DNA from: Cryomorphaceae bacterium
GTDB lineage: Bacteria > Bacteroidota > Bacteroidia > Flavobacteriales > Schleiferiaceae
Direction: 5' to 3'
NCBI GenBank assembly: GCA_003444795.1
Contig: DLWR01000163.1
Span: 1 to 8,285 of the forward strand
DNA: 8,285 nucleotides
The translations under genes were made by a program, and so were the position numbers. Position 1 is the first letter of the stretch. Each line of letters begins with the position of its first letter. Of this stretch, positions 1-6,595 are shown one piece after another. The notes below the pieces were generated by a model. The model ran no database searches, was not told the origin of the DNA, and saw only the letters and a program-made list of their open reading frames with translations.

Positions 1-15
1 GTAAATTTGAAGGAT

Positions 16-630
16 ATGCATATCGCCATTGCCGGCAACATCGGCTCAGGGAAAACCACCCTCACGACCCTCCTTTCCAAGCATTATGGCTGGGAAGCCC
101 ACTTTGAAGAAGTAGATCACAATCCCTATTTGGATGACTTTTACGCCGACATGATGCGCTGGTCCTTCAACCTGCAAATCTTCTTCTTGCATAGCCGTTT
201 CCAACAGATTCACCAAATTCGGAAGTCCGGCAAGGCCGTCATCCAAGATCGCACCATATACGAAGACTCCACCATCTTCGCTCCCAACTTGCACGATATG
301 GGCTTGATGAGCTCACGCGATTTTGATGCCTACATGCGGTTGTTTGACTTGATGGAGGAATTCATCAGCCCCCCCGATTTGCTCATCTATCTGAATGCTT
401 CCGTACCCACATTGGTAGAGCAGATCCAGAAACGCGGTCGTCCCTATGAAAATTCTATCCGCTTGGACTACTTGCAGCGTCTCAATGAACGCTACCAAGA
501 GTGGATTAAGGGCTATGACAAGGGCAAGCTCCTCATCATTGATGTGGACAACAACCGCTTCCCTGAAAACCCCGAAGACCTGGGCAGCATCATCTCGCGC
601 ATCGACGCGGAATTGAACGGCTTGTTCTAA
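16..630 (+). CDS. Deoxynucleoside kinase (dNK/dCK-dGK family)
   Basis: Cytoplasmic salvage enzyme that phosphorylates deoxynucleosides with ATP; the exact base preference cannot be read from the sequence. From the ATG at 16 the protein has 204 residues, usual for bacterial members. Visible motifs: Walker A P-loop GNIGSGKT at residues 7-14 directly after the first beta strand, an E-x5-NPYL stretch near residues 31-39 as in the substrate pocket of the family, the DRT motif at 78-80 followed by E83, and an arginine-rich lid KRGRPYE at 139-145. I chose ATG 16 because the homologues I recall begin MHIAIAGNIG. A TTG at 7 is in frame and the frame is open to the window edge, so a slightly longer product is possible. 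GAAGGA at 9-14 lies too close to ATG 16 to be a normal ribosome binding site. It converges on hppA. Family assignment is firm; substrate is inferred only as purine or pyrimidine deoxynucleoside. Confidence 0.93.
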   Translation: MHIAIAGNIGSGKTTLTTLLSKHYGWEAHFEEVDHNPYLDDFYADMMRWSFNLQIFFLHSRFQQIHQIRKSGKAVIQDRTIYEDSTIFAPNLHDMGLMSSRDFDAYMRLFDLMEEFISPPDLLIYLNASVPTLVEQIQKRGRPYENSIRLDYLQRLNERYQEWIKGYDKGKLLIIDVDNNRFPENPEDLGSIISRIDAELNGLF

Positions 631-708
631 TCCCATGGGCGGAGAGGCCGCCCTGCCCCTTCGAGGCTCTGGCAAGGGAATCCGGCCACTTTCCCATTCC
701 TATAGCAC

Positions 709-741
709 AAAAAAACCCGCGGCTCTCACCGCGGGTTTTTG
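709..741. terminator. Bidirectional intrinsic terminator
   Basis: Positions 711-722 (AAAAACCCGCGG) and 729-740 (CCGCGGGTTTTT) are perfect inverted repeats around the 6-nt loop CTCTCA. The stem has a GC-rich core, with a run of T on the right side and a run of A on the left side (T on the other strand). It lies between the stop codons of the converging kinase gene (630) and hppA (757), so the same hairpin can end transcripts from both sides. Confidence 0.9.
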
Positions 742-756
742 CTTTTATCGTTTGGA

Positions 757-3123
757 TTAGCTGTGGTGCTTACATGAAGCTACGTCTTTCTTACAGCCAG
801 GGCTACAAGAGTGTGCTGCAGCTGTTTCCATGCCTTCACCTTCTGCTGCTTCCGCTTCATCGGTGGCATGCATGGGGCAAGACGCTGGGTTGCTGTGGCA
901 TGCCTCGCTGCAGGTGTGCGCAGCCTCTTCAGACTGGGCATGCATGGGGCAGTTGCCAGAAGCCATGCATTCTGCGGAACAATGGTGCTCCACCATTTCG
1001 GTCGCATGACCGGCCTCCTCGCCGTGAACATCGCCACCTACTGAGATGAAGGGAGCAATAATCAAGGCCACAATGGAGGTCAATTTGATCAAGATGTTCA
1101 TGGAAGGACCCGAGGTATCCTTGAAGGGATCACCCACCGTATCACCGGTAACGGCGGCCTTGTGGGGCTCGCTACCTTTCTTGAAGGGCTGGCCGTCGAT
1201 GGTTACGCCTTTTTCAAAAGACTTCTTGGCGTTGTCCCATGCGCCACCGGCGTTGTTTTGGAACATGCCCATCAATACGCCGCTCACGGTGATACCTGCG
1301 AGCAAACCACCCAAGGCCTCAGGGCCCATGGTGAAGCCCACCAACACGGGAGCCAACAAGGCCAATGCACCTGGAGCAATCATTTGACGGATCGATGCCT
1401 GCGTAGAGATCTCTACACACTTTTCGTATTCGGGCTTGCCCGTACCTTCCATGATTCCGGGAATCTCGCGGAACTGGCGGCGAACCTCAACGACCATTTC
1501 CATGGCGGCCTTACCTACGGCAGAGATGGCCAAAGAACTAAAGAAGAAGGGGATCATGGCGCCCACGAAGAGCATGGCCAAAACGTCCGCCTTGTAAATG
1601 TCAATGCCCGTGATGCCAGCCAAGCCTACGTACGCAGCAAAGAGGGCAAGAGCCGTCAAAGCGGCAGAGGCTATAGCGAAACCTTTACCGGTAGCTGCCG
1701 TGGTGTTGCCCACTGCATCCAAGTTGTCCGTGCGCTCACGCACTTCACTGGGAAGGCCGCTCATTTCCGCGATACCGCCTGCGTTGTCCGCAATTGGGCC
1801 GAAGGCGTCAATCGCCAACTGCATCGCTGTAGTGGCCATCATACCGGCAGCGGCAATAGCCACTCCATAAAGACCGGCCAGCAAGAAAGAACCATAGATG
1901 CCGCCAGCCAAAATCAACATGGGGAGCACGGTAGATTCCATGCCTACAGCCAGACCGCCAATGACGTTGGTGCCATGGCCTGTGCCAGACTTCTGTACGA
2001 TGCTATCTACGGGTCGGCGGCCCATAGAGGTGTAGTATTCGGTCACAATGCTCATCAAAGTGCCCACGACCAAGCCCAAGATGATGGCCCAGAAGATGTT
2101 GATGCGCTCAATAGCCAATACAGACCCTGCACGAGCAAACTCGAGGGTTTCGGGCAACATGGCTTCAATCACAAAGTAGGAGGCAATGGCGGTCATTACC
2201 ATAGAGCCCCAGTTGCCCAGGTTCAAAGCATTCATAACCGAGCTGTCCTCTCCCTTGATGCGCACAAAGAAGGTACCGATAATGGAGAATACGATGCCCA
2301 ATCCAGCAATGACCATAGGTAGCAAAATGGGTGACAAGTCCCCGTTTTTCACGATGTCCATTTCGGCACCCAGAACCATCGTGGCTAACATGGTTGCCAC
2401 ATAGGAACCGAACAAATCCGCACCCATACCAGCAACGTCACCTACGTTATCGCCTACGTTATCAGCAATAGTCGCAGGATTGCGGGGGTCGTCTTCAGGG
2501 ATACCTGCTTCTACCTTACCAACCAAGTCAGCACCGACGTCGGCTGCTTTGGTGTAGATACCGCCGCCAACGCGTGCGAAGAGGGCAATAGACTCAGCGC
2601 CCAATGAGAAGCCTGCAAGAACTTCCAGCGCTTGAGAAACGGGGTATTTGCCGATGAAAACGATGTACAAGGTTCCAAGACCCAAAACGGCCAAACCTGC
2701 TACACCCAAGCCCATAACGGTACCACCTGTGAAGGAAACTTTCAAGGCTTGCGCCAAGGAGGTGCGTGCCGCTTGCGTGGTGCGAACGTTGGCCTTGGTG
2801 GCAATGTTCATGCCAATCCAGCCCGCAAAAGCGCTGAAGAAGGCGCCAATGACAAAGGCCACGGCAATCACCCAGTCGGTGTGCGCTGCTACTTGAGGCA
2901 ATTCGGCTGACCAGCCCAACAAGGCAGCGGCCAAAACAACGAAGATGCCCAATACTTTCCATTCGGCACGCAAGAAGGCCAAAGCGCCCTTGGAGATGTG
3001 GCCAGCTAATTCCACCATGTTGGCGTCGCCTGCATCTTGCTTGCTCACCCAAATGGCTTTAACGATCATTACGGCAAGACCTATGAGGCCAAGTCCAGGG
3101 ATAATCCAATCGATTTGATTCAT
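757..3123 (-). CDS. hppA: Membrane-bound ion-translocating pyrophosphatase with Cys/His-rich tail
   Basis: Integral membrane enzyme that couples PPi hydrolysis to export of H+ and/or Na+. The 788 residues contain the complete family core: GGGIYTKAADVGADLVGKVE (186-205) and DDPRNPATIADNVGDNVGD (211-229) for Mg-PPi binding, GNTTAATGKG (472-481), NNAGGAWDNAKK (623-634), and HKAAVTGDTVGDPFKDTSGP (654-673). A476 and G479 are residues typical of K+-dependent enzymes (K and T occur there in the K+-independent group). The helix-6 glutamate of well-studied members is missing (G239 and A243 at those positions), while E177 occurs in helix 5. From about residue 697 an unusual Cys/His-rich extension follows, described separately. 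The start ATG (complement of 3121-3123) precedes the first membrane helix and has no clear Shine-Dalgarno. It lies 85 nt downstream of pdhB on the same strand and has its own likely promoter. The transported ion cannot be decided from the sequence alone. Confidence 0.97.
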   Translation of the reverse strand: MNQIDWIIPGLGLIGLAVMIVKAIWVSKQDAGDANMVELAGHISKGALAFLRAEWKVLGIFVVLAAALLGWSAELPQVAAHTDWVIAVAFVIGAFFSAFAGWIGMNIATKANVRTTQAARTSLAQALKVSFTGGTVMGLGVAGLAVLGLGTLYIVFIGKYPVSQALEVLAGFSLGAESIALFARVGGGIYTKAADVGADLVGKVEAGIPEDDPRNPATIADNVGDNVGDVAGMGADLFGSYVATMLATMVLGAEMDIVKNGDLSPILLPMVIAGLGIVFSIIGTFFVRIKGEDSSVMNALNLGNWGSMVMTAIASYFVIEAMLPETLEFARAGSVLAIERINIFWAIILGLVVGTLMSIVTEYYTSMGRRPVDSIVQKSGTGHGTNVIGGLAVGMESTVLPMLILAGGIYGSFLLAGLYGVAIAAAGMMATTAMQLAIDAFGPIADNAGGIAEMSGLPSEVRERTDNLDAVGNTTAATGKGFAIASAALTALALFAAYVGLAGITGIDIYKADVLAMLFVGAMIPFFFSSLAISAVGKAAMEMVVEVRRQFREIPGIMEGTGKPEYEKCVEISTQASIRQMIAPGALALLAPVLVGFTMGPEALGGLLAGITVSGVLMGMFQNNAGGAWDNAKKSFEKGVTIDGQPFKKGSEPHKAAVTGDTVGDPFKDTSGPSMNILIKLTSIVALIIAPFISVGGDVHGEEAGHATEMVEHHCSAECMASGNCPMHAQSEEAAHTCSEACHSNPASCPMHATDEAEAAEGEGMETAAAHSCSPGCKKDVASCKHHS
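760..987 (-). repeat. Three Cys/His motif repeats in the HppA C-terminal tail
   Basis: Coding repeat within hppA. The tail carries C715-x3-C719-x5-C725-x2-H728, C738-x3-C742-x6-C749-x2-H752 and C773-x3-C777-x6-C784-x2-H787, each with a His one or two residues before the first Cys. The units lie at 937-987, 865-918 and 760-813. The first two both end CPMHA, encoded by an identical 15-bp stretch (865-879 and 937-951, exactly 72 bp apart), which suggests duplication. Ala/Glu-rich linkers separate the units. The spacing suggests metal binding, and CPMH resembles the core of small heavy-metal-binding domains, but no function is established here. Confidence 0.85.
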
Positions 3124-3169
3124 AAGACTATAGATAGATGTGTGTTCGGTGATTTACGTCAAAGGGGGG

Positions 3170-3177
3170 CAAAAATA
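3170..3177 (-). promoter_or_regulatory. Putative -7 box of the hppA promoter
   Basis: The complement reads TATTTTTG, a full match to the Bacteroidota -7 consensus TAnnTTTG. It ends 46 nt before the hppA start codon, leaving a leader of about 40 nt. No clear TTG -33 element is seen at the expected distance upstream. I see no terminator hairpin between pdhB and this site, so read-through from pdhB into hppA is also possible. Confidence 0.5.
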
Positions 3178-3208
3178 ACCCAAAGGAGTTAGTTGACGAA
3201 ATGAATAC

Positions 3209-4189
3209 TTAATCGCGGTACAACACTTGCTTAACCGCCTGGATCAATTGCTCTTTATTGGGGAGGAAGGCCTCCAACAACGTAGGCGCATAAGCCGCAG
3301 GAGTATCTGCCGTAGTCAAACGAATTACGGGCGCATCCAAATAATCGAAGGCACGCTTTTGAACCATGTAGGTAATCTCTGTCGAGATGCTGCCCAAAGG
3401 CCAAGCTTCTTCCAAACAAACGAGGCGATTCGTTTTCTTCACGGATTCAATCACGGTATCGTAATCAATCGGACGAACAGTGCGCAGGTCAATCACCTCC
3501 AAGGAAATGCCCTCTTCCGCCAATTCTTCTGCAGCTTGCAGCGCCACTTTGATGATTTTGCCAAAGGAAACTACGGTTACGTCTGTTCCTGCGCGCTTGA
3601 TGTCCGCCACGCCCAAAGGAATCGTGTACTCTTCTTCCGGCACTTCGCCCTTATCGCCATACATCTGCTCGGATTCCATAACGATGACAGGATCCTCGTC
3701 GCGAATGGCCGCCTTCAACAAGCCCTTCATATCATAGGGATTGGAGGGAACCACTACTTTCAGACCGGGGCAGTTGGCGTACCAGCTTTCAAACGCTTGG
3801 CTGTGGGTAGCCGCCAATTGGCCCGCAGAAGCCGTAGGACCGCGGAAGACAATGGGGATATTGAATTGGCCACCGCTCATCTGACGCATTTTGGCCGCGT
3901 TGTTGATGATTTGGTCGATGGCCACCATAGAAAAGTTGAAGGTCATGAACTCCACGATGGGGCGCAAACCATTCATGGCCGCACCCACCGCAATGCCGGC
4001 AAAACCCAGCTCCGCAATGGGGGTATCGAGGACGCGCTTGGGGCCAAACTCATCGAGCATGCCCTTAGACGCTTTGTAGGCACCATTGTATTCTGCCACT
4101 TCCTCACCCATGAGGATAACGTTCTGGTCGTGGCGCATTTCTTCGCTCATGGCTTCGGCCACGGCTTCACGGAATTGAATCTGACGCAT
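3209..4189 (-). CDS. pdhB: Pyruvate dehydrogenase E1 component, beta subunit
   Basis: Beta subunit of the thiamine-diphosphate-dependent E1 of the pyruvate dehydrogenase complex, which decarboxylates pyruvate and passes the acetyl group to the lipoyl E2. The 326 residues match the usual length. Seen in order: MRQIQFREAVAEAM at the start, MGEEVAEYNGAYKASKG (27-43), DTPIAE with E60, the family's conserved cofactor-activating glutamate, the FMTFNF and IDQIINNAAKMR segment (81-102), RGPTASAGQLAATHSQ (116-131), and the C-terminal transketolase domain with VIDLRTVRPID (232-242). The ATG at the complement of 4187-4189 starts the conserved protein. The frame stays open further upstream, but that extension would run into etfB and does not resemble the family. 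E1-alpha and E2 are not in the window, so they must lie elsewhere. A branched-chain 2-oxoacid E1-beta is the main alternative; the N-terminal pattern favours pyruvate. Confidence 0.95.
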   Translation of the reverse strand: MRQIQFREAVAEAMSEEMRHDQNVILMGEEVAEYNGAYKASKGMLDEFGPKRVLDTPIAELGFAGIAVGAAMNGLRPIVEFMTFNFSMVAIDQIINNAAKMRQMSGGQFNIPIVFRGPTASAGQLAATHSQAFESWYANCPGLKVVVPSNPYDMKGLLKAAIRDEDPVIVMESEQMYGDKGEVPEEEYTIPLGVADIKRAGTDVTVVSFGKIIKVALQAAEELAEEGISLEVIDLRTVRPIDYDTVIESVKKTNRLVCLEEAWPLGSISTEITYMVQKRAFDYLDAPVIRLTTADTPAAYAPTLLEAFLPNKEQLIQAVKQVLYRD

Positions 4190-4212
4190 CGCTTTGTAAC
4201 TATTAGGGTCGG

Positions 4213-4220
4213 CAAAAATA
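4213..4220 (-). promoter_or_regulatory. Putative -7 box of the pdhB promoter
   Basis: The complement reads TATTTTTG, fitting TAnnTTTG, 23 nt before the pdhB start codon, giving a short leader of under 20 nt. It is the left arm of an inverted repeat whose right arm is the etfB -7 box. No TTG is seen at the usual -33 distance. Confidence 0.5.
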
Positions 4221-4233
4221 AGGACTTCAGCCC

Positions 4234-4241
4234 TATTTTTG
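4234..4241 (+). promoter_or_regulatory. Putative -7 box of the etfB operon promoter
   Basis: TATTTTTG fits TAnnTTTG and ends 41 nt before the etfB ATG. It is separated by 13 nt from the oppositely oriented pdhB box, so the two polymerases would compete for overlapping DNA. The expected -33 TTG is not evident at normal spacing. This should be the promoter for the five-gene operon beginning with etfB. Confidence 0.5.
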
Positions 4242-4282
4242 TGGCACTTTGTCGCCCGAATGACGAAGTAAAAAGGCTCAAC

Positions 4283-5029
4283 ATGAAGATATTGGTTTGT
4301 ATCAGCCACGTTCCTGACACCACCGCCAAGATTCAATTCACGGCGAATGGGGCAGCACTGGACCCGGCTGGAGTGCAATTTGTCATCAATCCCTACGATG
4401 AATTTGGCCTCACAAAGGCCCTCCAACTCAAAGAATCCCAGGGGGGAACGGTCACTGTAGTTACCTATGGCGACGCTAGCGTCGAAGCTACGCTGCGCAA
4501 GGCACTGGCGATTGGCGCAGACGATGCGGTGCGTTTGGATGGAGTTCCCACCGACGCCCTCCAAGTGGCCTCTGAATTGGCTACCTATGCAGACGGCCAA
4601 GGCTATGACCTCATTATTTGCGGCCAAGAATCCATCGATTACAACGGCGGTATAGTTCCTGGTGCCCTGGCAGCCAAGTTGGACGTACCTTTTGTAAATG
4701 CCTGCATTGGTTTAGAGATTTCCGGTTCCAACGCCACCCTCCTGCGCGAAATGGATGGGGGAAAAGAAGAACTCACCGCGACTTTGCCCATGGTAATTGG
4801 CGGAAAGAAAGGCCTCGTCGAAGAAAGCGAGCTCCGCATTCCCAACATGCGTGGCATCATGACTGCGCGCACCAAGCCCTTGGCGGTAACCGCTTTGGCC
4901 GGTGCAGCTGCCACAACTTCGGCCCTTTCCTTTGCCAAGCCTGCTCCAAAAGCAGCTGTTCAACTCATAGATGCGTCTAACCTCGACGAGCTGGTCCGCC
5001 GCCTGCACGAAGAAGCTAAAGTCATTTAA
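4283..5029 (+). CDS. etfB: Electron transfer flavoprotein, beta subunit
   Basis: Small subunit of the soluble ETF heterodimer, which collects electrons from acyl-CoA and related dehydrogenases and hands them to ETF:quinone oxidoreductase in the membrane. The 248 residues are the normal length. Seen: MKILVCISHVPDT at the start, NPYDEFGLTKALQL (36-49), the adenosine-nucleotide-fold strand TVTVVTYG (56-63), DLIICGQESIDYNGG (109-123), and the late signature IPNMRGIMTARTKPL (186-200). The ATG at 4283 is chosen because the conserved protein begins there. The same frame is open for about 350 codons upstream, but that part is antisense to pdhB. AAAAGG at 4271-4276, six bases before the ATG, is a weak possible ribosome binding site. 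It is the first gene of a tight operon and is followed by etfA after 2 nt. Confidence 0.96.
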   Translation: MKILVCISHVPDTTAKIQFTANGAALDPAGVQFVINPYDEFGLTKALQLKESQGGTVTVVTYGDASVEATLRKALAIGADDAVRLDGVPTDALQVASELATYADGQGYDLIICGQESIDYNGGIVPGALAAKLDVPFVNACIGLEISGSNATLLREMDGGKEELTATLPMVIGGKKGLVEESELRIPNMRGIMTARTKPLAVTALAGAAATTSALSFAKPAPKAAVQLIDASNLDELVRRLHEEAKVI

Positions 5030-5031
5030 GC

Positions 5032-5982
5032 ATGGTCCTCATTTTTGCCGAAACCTGGAACGGTCAGTTTAAAAAATCCACTTTTGAAGCCGTGCGCTAC
5101 GGTGCCGAATGTGCCAAGGCCCAAGGCAGTCAAGCGATTGCCGTCGTGGTCGGTTCATGTGAGCCCCTCGTAGAAACCTTGGGTGCCTACGGCGCCGCTA
5201 AGGTGATTCACCTCAAAGGCAGCGACCGCTTTGAGCCGCATGCCTATGCCACCGCTCTGAGCGCGCTTGCTGCTGAACTGGGGGCTACTCAAATCGTCCT
5301 CAACGGCACGGCGAACGGCAAGTCCATGGCCGGCCTGCTCGCGGCCATGGCTCAAGCCGGCTGCATCAGCAACGTGACGGCATTGCCTAGCAGTTTCAGC
5401 CCCTTGACGGTGCAACGAAGCGCCTTCTCGTCCAAGGGTATCGAACAATGTAGCAGTCAGACGGCCTGCACCGTTTTAGTCCTCGTCCCCAATGCCTTGG
5501 GTACGGGCCCTGCAGGTTCCGACCAAGCGGCGGCCGAAGACCGCAATGTTGCATTTGTCGGGAAGACCACGCCAGGCGCTGCACACGTGGCCAGCGGAAA
5601 AATTCCTTTGCCCGAGGCGGAGCGCGTAGTTTCGGCCGGCCGAGGCATGAAGGGCCCCGACCACTGGGGTATGGTGGAAGAGTTAGCGGCCGTTTTGAAT
5701 GCGGGTACAGCCTGCTCCAAGCCTGTTTCAGACATCGGCTGGCGCCCTCACTCTGAGCACGTAGGTCAGACCGGTATTCAAATCAATCCCCAGCTCTACA
5801 TCGCCATTGGCATTTCAGGTGCTATCCAGCATTTGGCAGGCGTAAGCGGTTCAAAAACCATTGTGGTCATCAACAACGATCCGGAAGCCCCCTTCTTTAA
5901 GGCTGCGGATTACGGCGTCGTGGGAGACGCTTTTGACGTCATTCCGCGTTTGACTGCCGCCCTCAAAGCGCACCTCAACTAA
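5032..5982 (+). CDS. etfA: Electron transfer flavoprotein, alpha subunit
   Basis: FAD-binding partner of EtfB. The 316 residues match the family. The N-terminal domain starts [20 protein letters not shown]. The FAD domain is complete: [12 protein letters not shown] (199-210), [16 protein letters not shown] (233-248), [16 protein letters not shown] (255-270), [15 protein letters not shown] (281-295) and a C-terminal [10 protein letters not shown] helix. These contact the isoalloxazine and pyrophosphate parts of FAD in known ETFs. The start lies 2 nt after the etfB stop, and the stop abuts the next start, so translation is likely coupled. No ETF:quinone oxidoreductase or acyl-CoA dehydrogenase gene is in the window. 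I cannot tell from sequence by eye whether it is of the bifurcating type; the lack of nearby bifurcation partners argues for the ordinary type. Confidence 0.97.
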   Translation: MVLIFAETWNGQFKKSTFEAVRYGAECAKAQGSQAIAVVVGSCEPLVETLGAYGAAKVIHLKGSDRFEPHAYATALSALAAELGATQIVLNGTANGKSMAGLLAAMAQAGCISNVTALPSSFSPLTVQRSAFSSKGIEQCSSQTACTVLVLVPNALGTGPAGSDQAAAEDRNVAFVGKTTPGAAHVASGKIPLPEAERVVSAGRGMKGPDHWGMVEELAAVLNAGTACSKPVSDIGWRPHSEHVGQTGIQINPQLYIAIGISGAIQHLAGVSGSKTIVVINNDPEAPFFKAADYGVVGDAFDVIPRLTAALKAHLN

Positions 5983-6594
5983 ATGGGGGATCGCGTCCGC
6001 CTTCACGTGAAGGGCCTCACTTACAGTGAGCGTCCTACGGGGGCGTATGCCTTATTGTTAGAGTCTGAAACAGACAAGCGCAAGCTCCCCATCGTCATTG
6101 GCGCCTTTGAAGCCCAGAGCATCGCCATCGCGCTGGACAAGATGACCCGGCCACCCCGCCCAATGACCCATGATTTGTTTGCCACGGTCATGGAGGCCCA
6201 TCAGATTGACCTAAAAGAGGTGGTCATTCAAGACCTACAAGACGGCGTTTTCTTTGCGCAGTTGGTTTTTGAGCGGGACGGCGAAGCACGCACCACGGAT
6301 GCTCGACCCTCGGATGCCATCGCCCTTGCCTTGCGTGCGGATTGCCCTATCTACGCCAGTCAAAGCGTCATGGAGAAAGCCAGTTTGGCGGAAAGCGAAG
6401 CCAAAGTCGCCTCCGTTCAACCCGAACTGAACGAAGACGAACTTCCTGACGGCGATCCCTTGGAAACCCCCGAAACGGCCCTTGCGCTGAGTAAAGCATC
6501 GACCGACACGTTAAATGAATGGCTCGATCGTGCTTTGGAACAAGAAGATTACGAACTTGCTGCTCGCATCCGCGACGAACTGAACAAACGTTAA
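5983..6594 (+). CDS. Bifunctional nuclease family protein (DUF151) with C-terminal UVR motif
   Basis: 203-residue two-part protein. Residues 1 to about 135 form a BFN/DUF151 domain: LPIVIGAFEAQSIAIAL (35-51), MTHDLFATVMEAH (61-73) and DARPSDAIALALRADCPIYA (106-125) are the family hallmarks. An acidic low-complexity linker follows (about 136-176). Residues 177-203 (LNEWLDRALEQEDYELAARI and onwards) match the UVR motif found in UvrB and UvrC, where it mediates protein-protein contact. Family members have been reported to have nuclease activity, but the cellular role is unclear. The ATG directly abuts the etfA stop, and the stop is 1 nt before the next gene, so it is co-expressed with metabolic genes. 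The fold assignment is firm; function is open. Confidence 0.9.
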   Translation: MGDRVRLHVKGLTYSERPTGAYALLLESETDKRKLPIVIGAFEAQSIAIALDKMTRPPRPMTHDLFATVMEAHQIDLKEVVIQDLQDGVFFAQLVFERDGEARTTDARPSDAIALALRADCPIYASQSVMEKASLAESEAKVASVQPELNEDELPDGDPLETPETALALSKASTDTLNEWLDRALEQEDYELAARIRDELNKR

Positions 6595-6595
6595 C

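Noticed and set aside
637..653. Small hairpin GGGCGG-AGAGG-CCGCCC just after the kinase stop
   Set aside because: The 6-bp stem is real, but no T run follows; the strong hairpin at 711-740 explains termination better.
1162..2322. Plus-strand open frame of 386 codons opposite hppA
   Set aside because: It is antisense to the unambiguous hppA coding sequence, and its translation is rich in His, Gln and Arg and resembles no family I know.
2441..2464. 12-bp tandem repeat (CCTACGTTATCG/A twice)
   Set aside because: It encodes the conserved DNVGDNVGD acidic motif of hppA, so the repeat follows from protein constraint rather than being a regulatory or mobile repeat.
3227..4282. Upstream extension of the etfB frame (about 350 extra codons)
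   Set aside because: It is antisense to pdhB, and the recognisable EtfB begins at the ATG at 4283; a genuine fusion would leave pdhB unexplained.
4190..4627. N-terminal extension of the pdhB frame
   Set aside because: It crosses the divergent promoter region and overlaps etfB on the other strand; conserved E1-beta sequence begins at the ATG at 4189.
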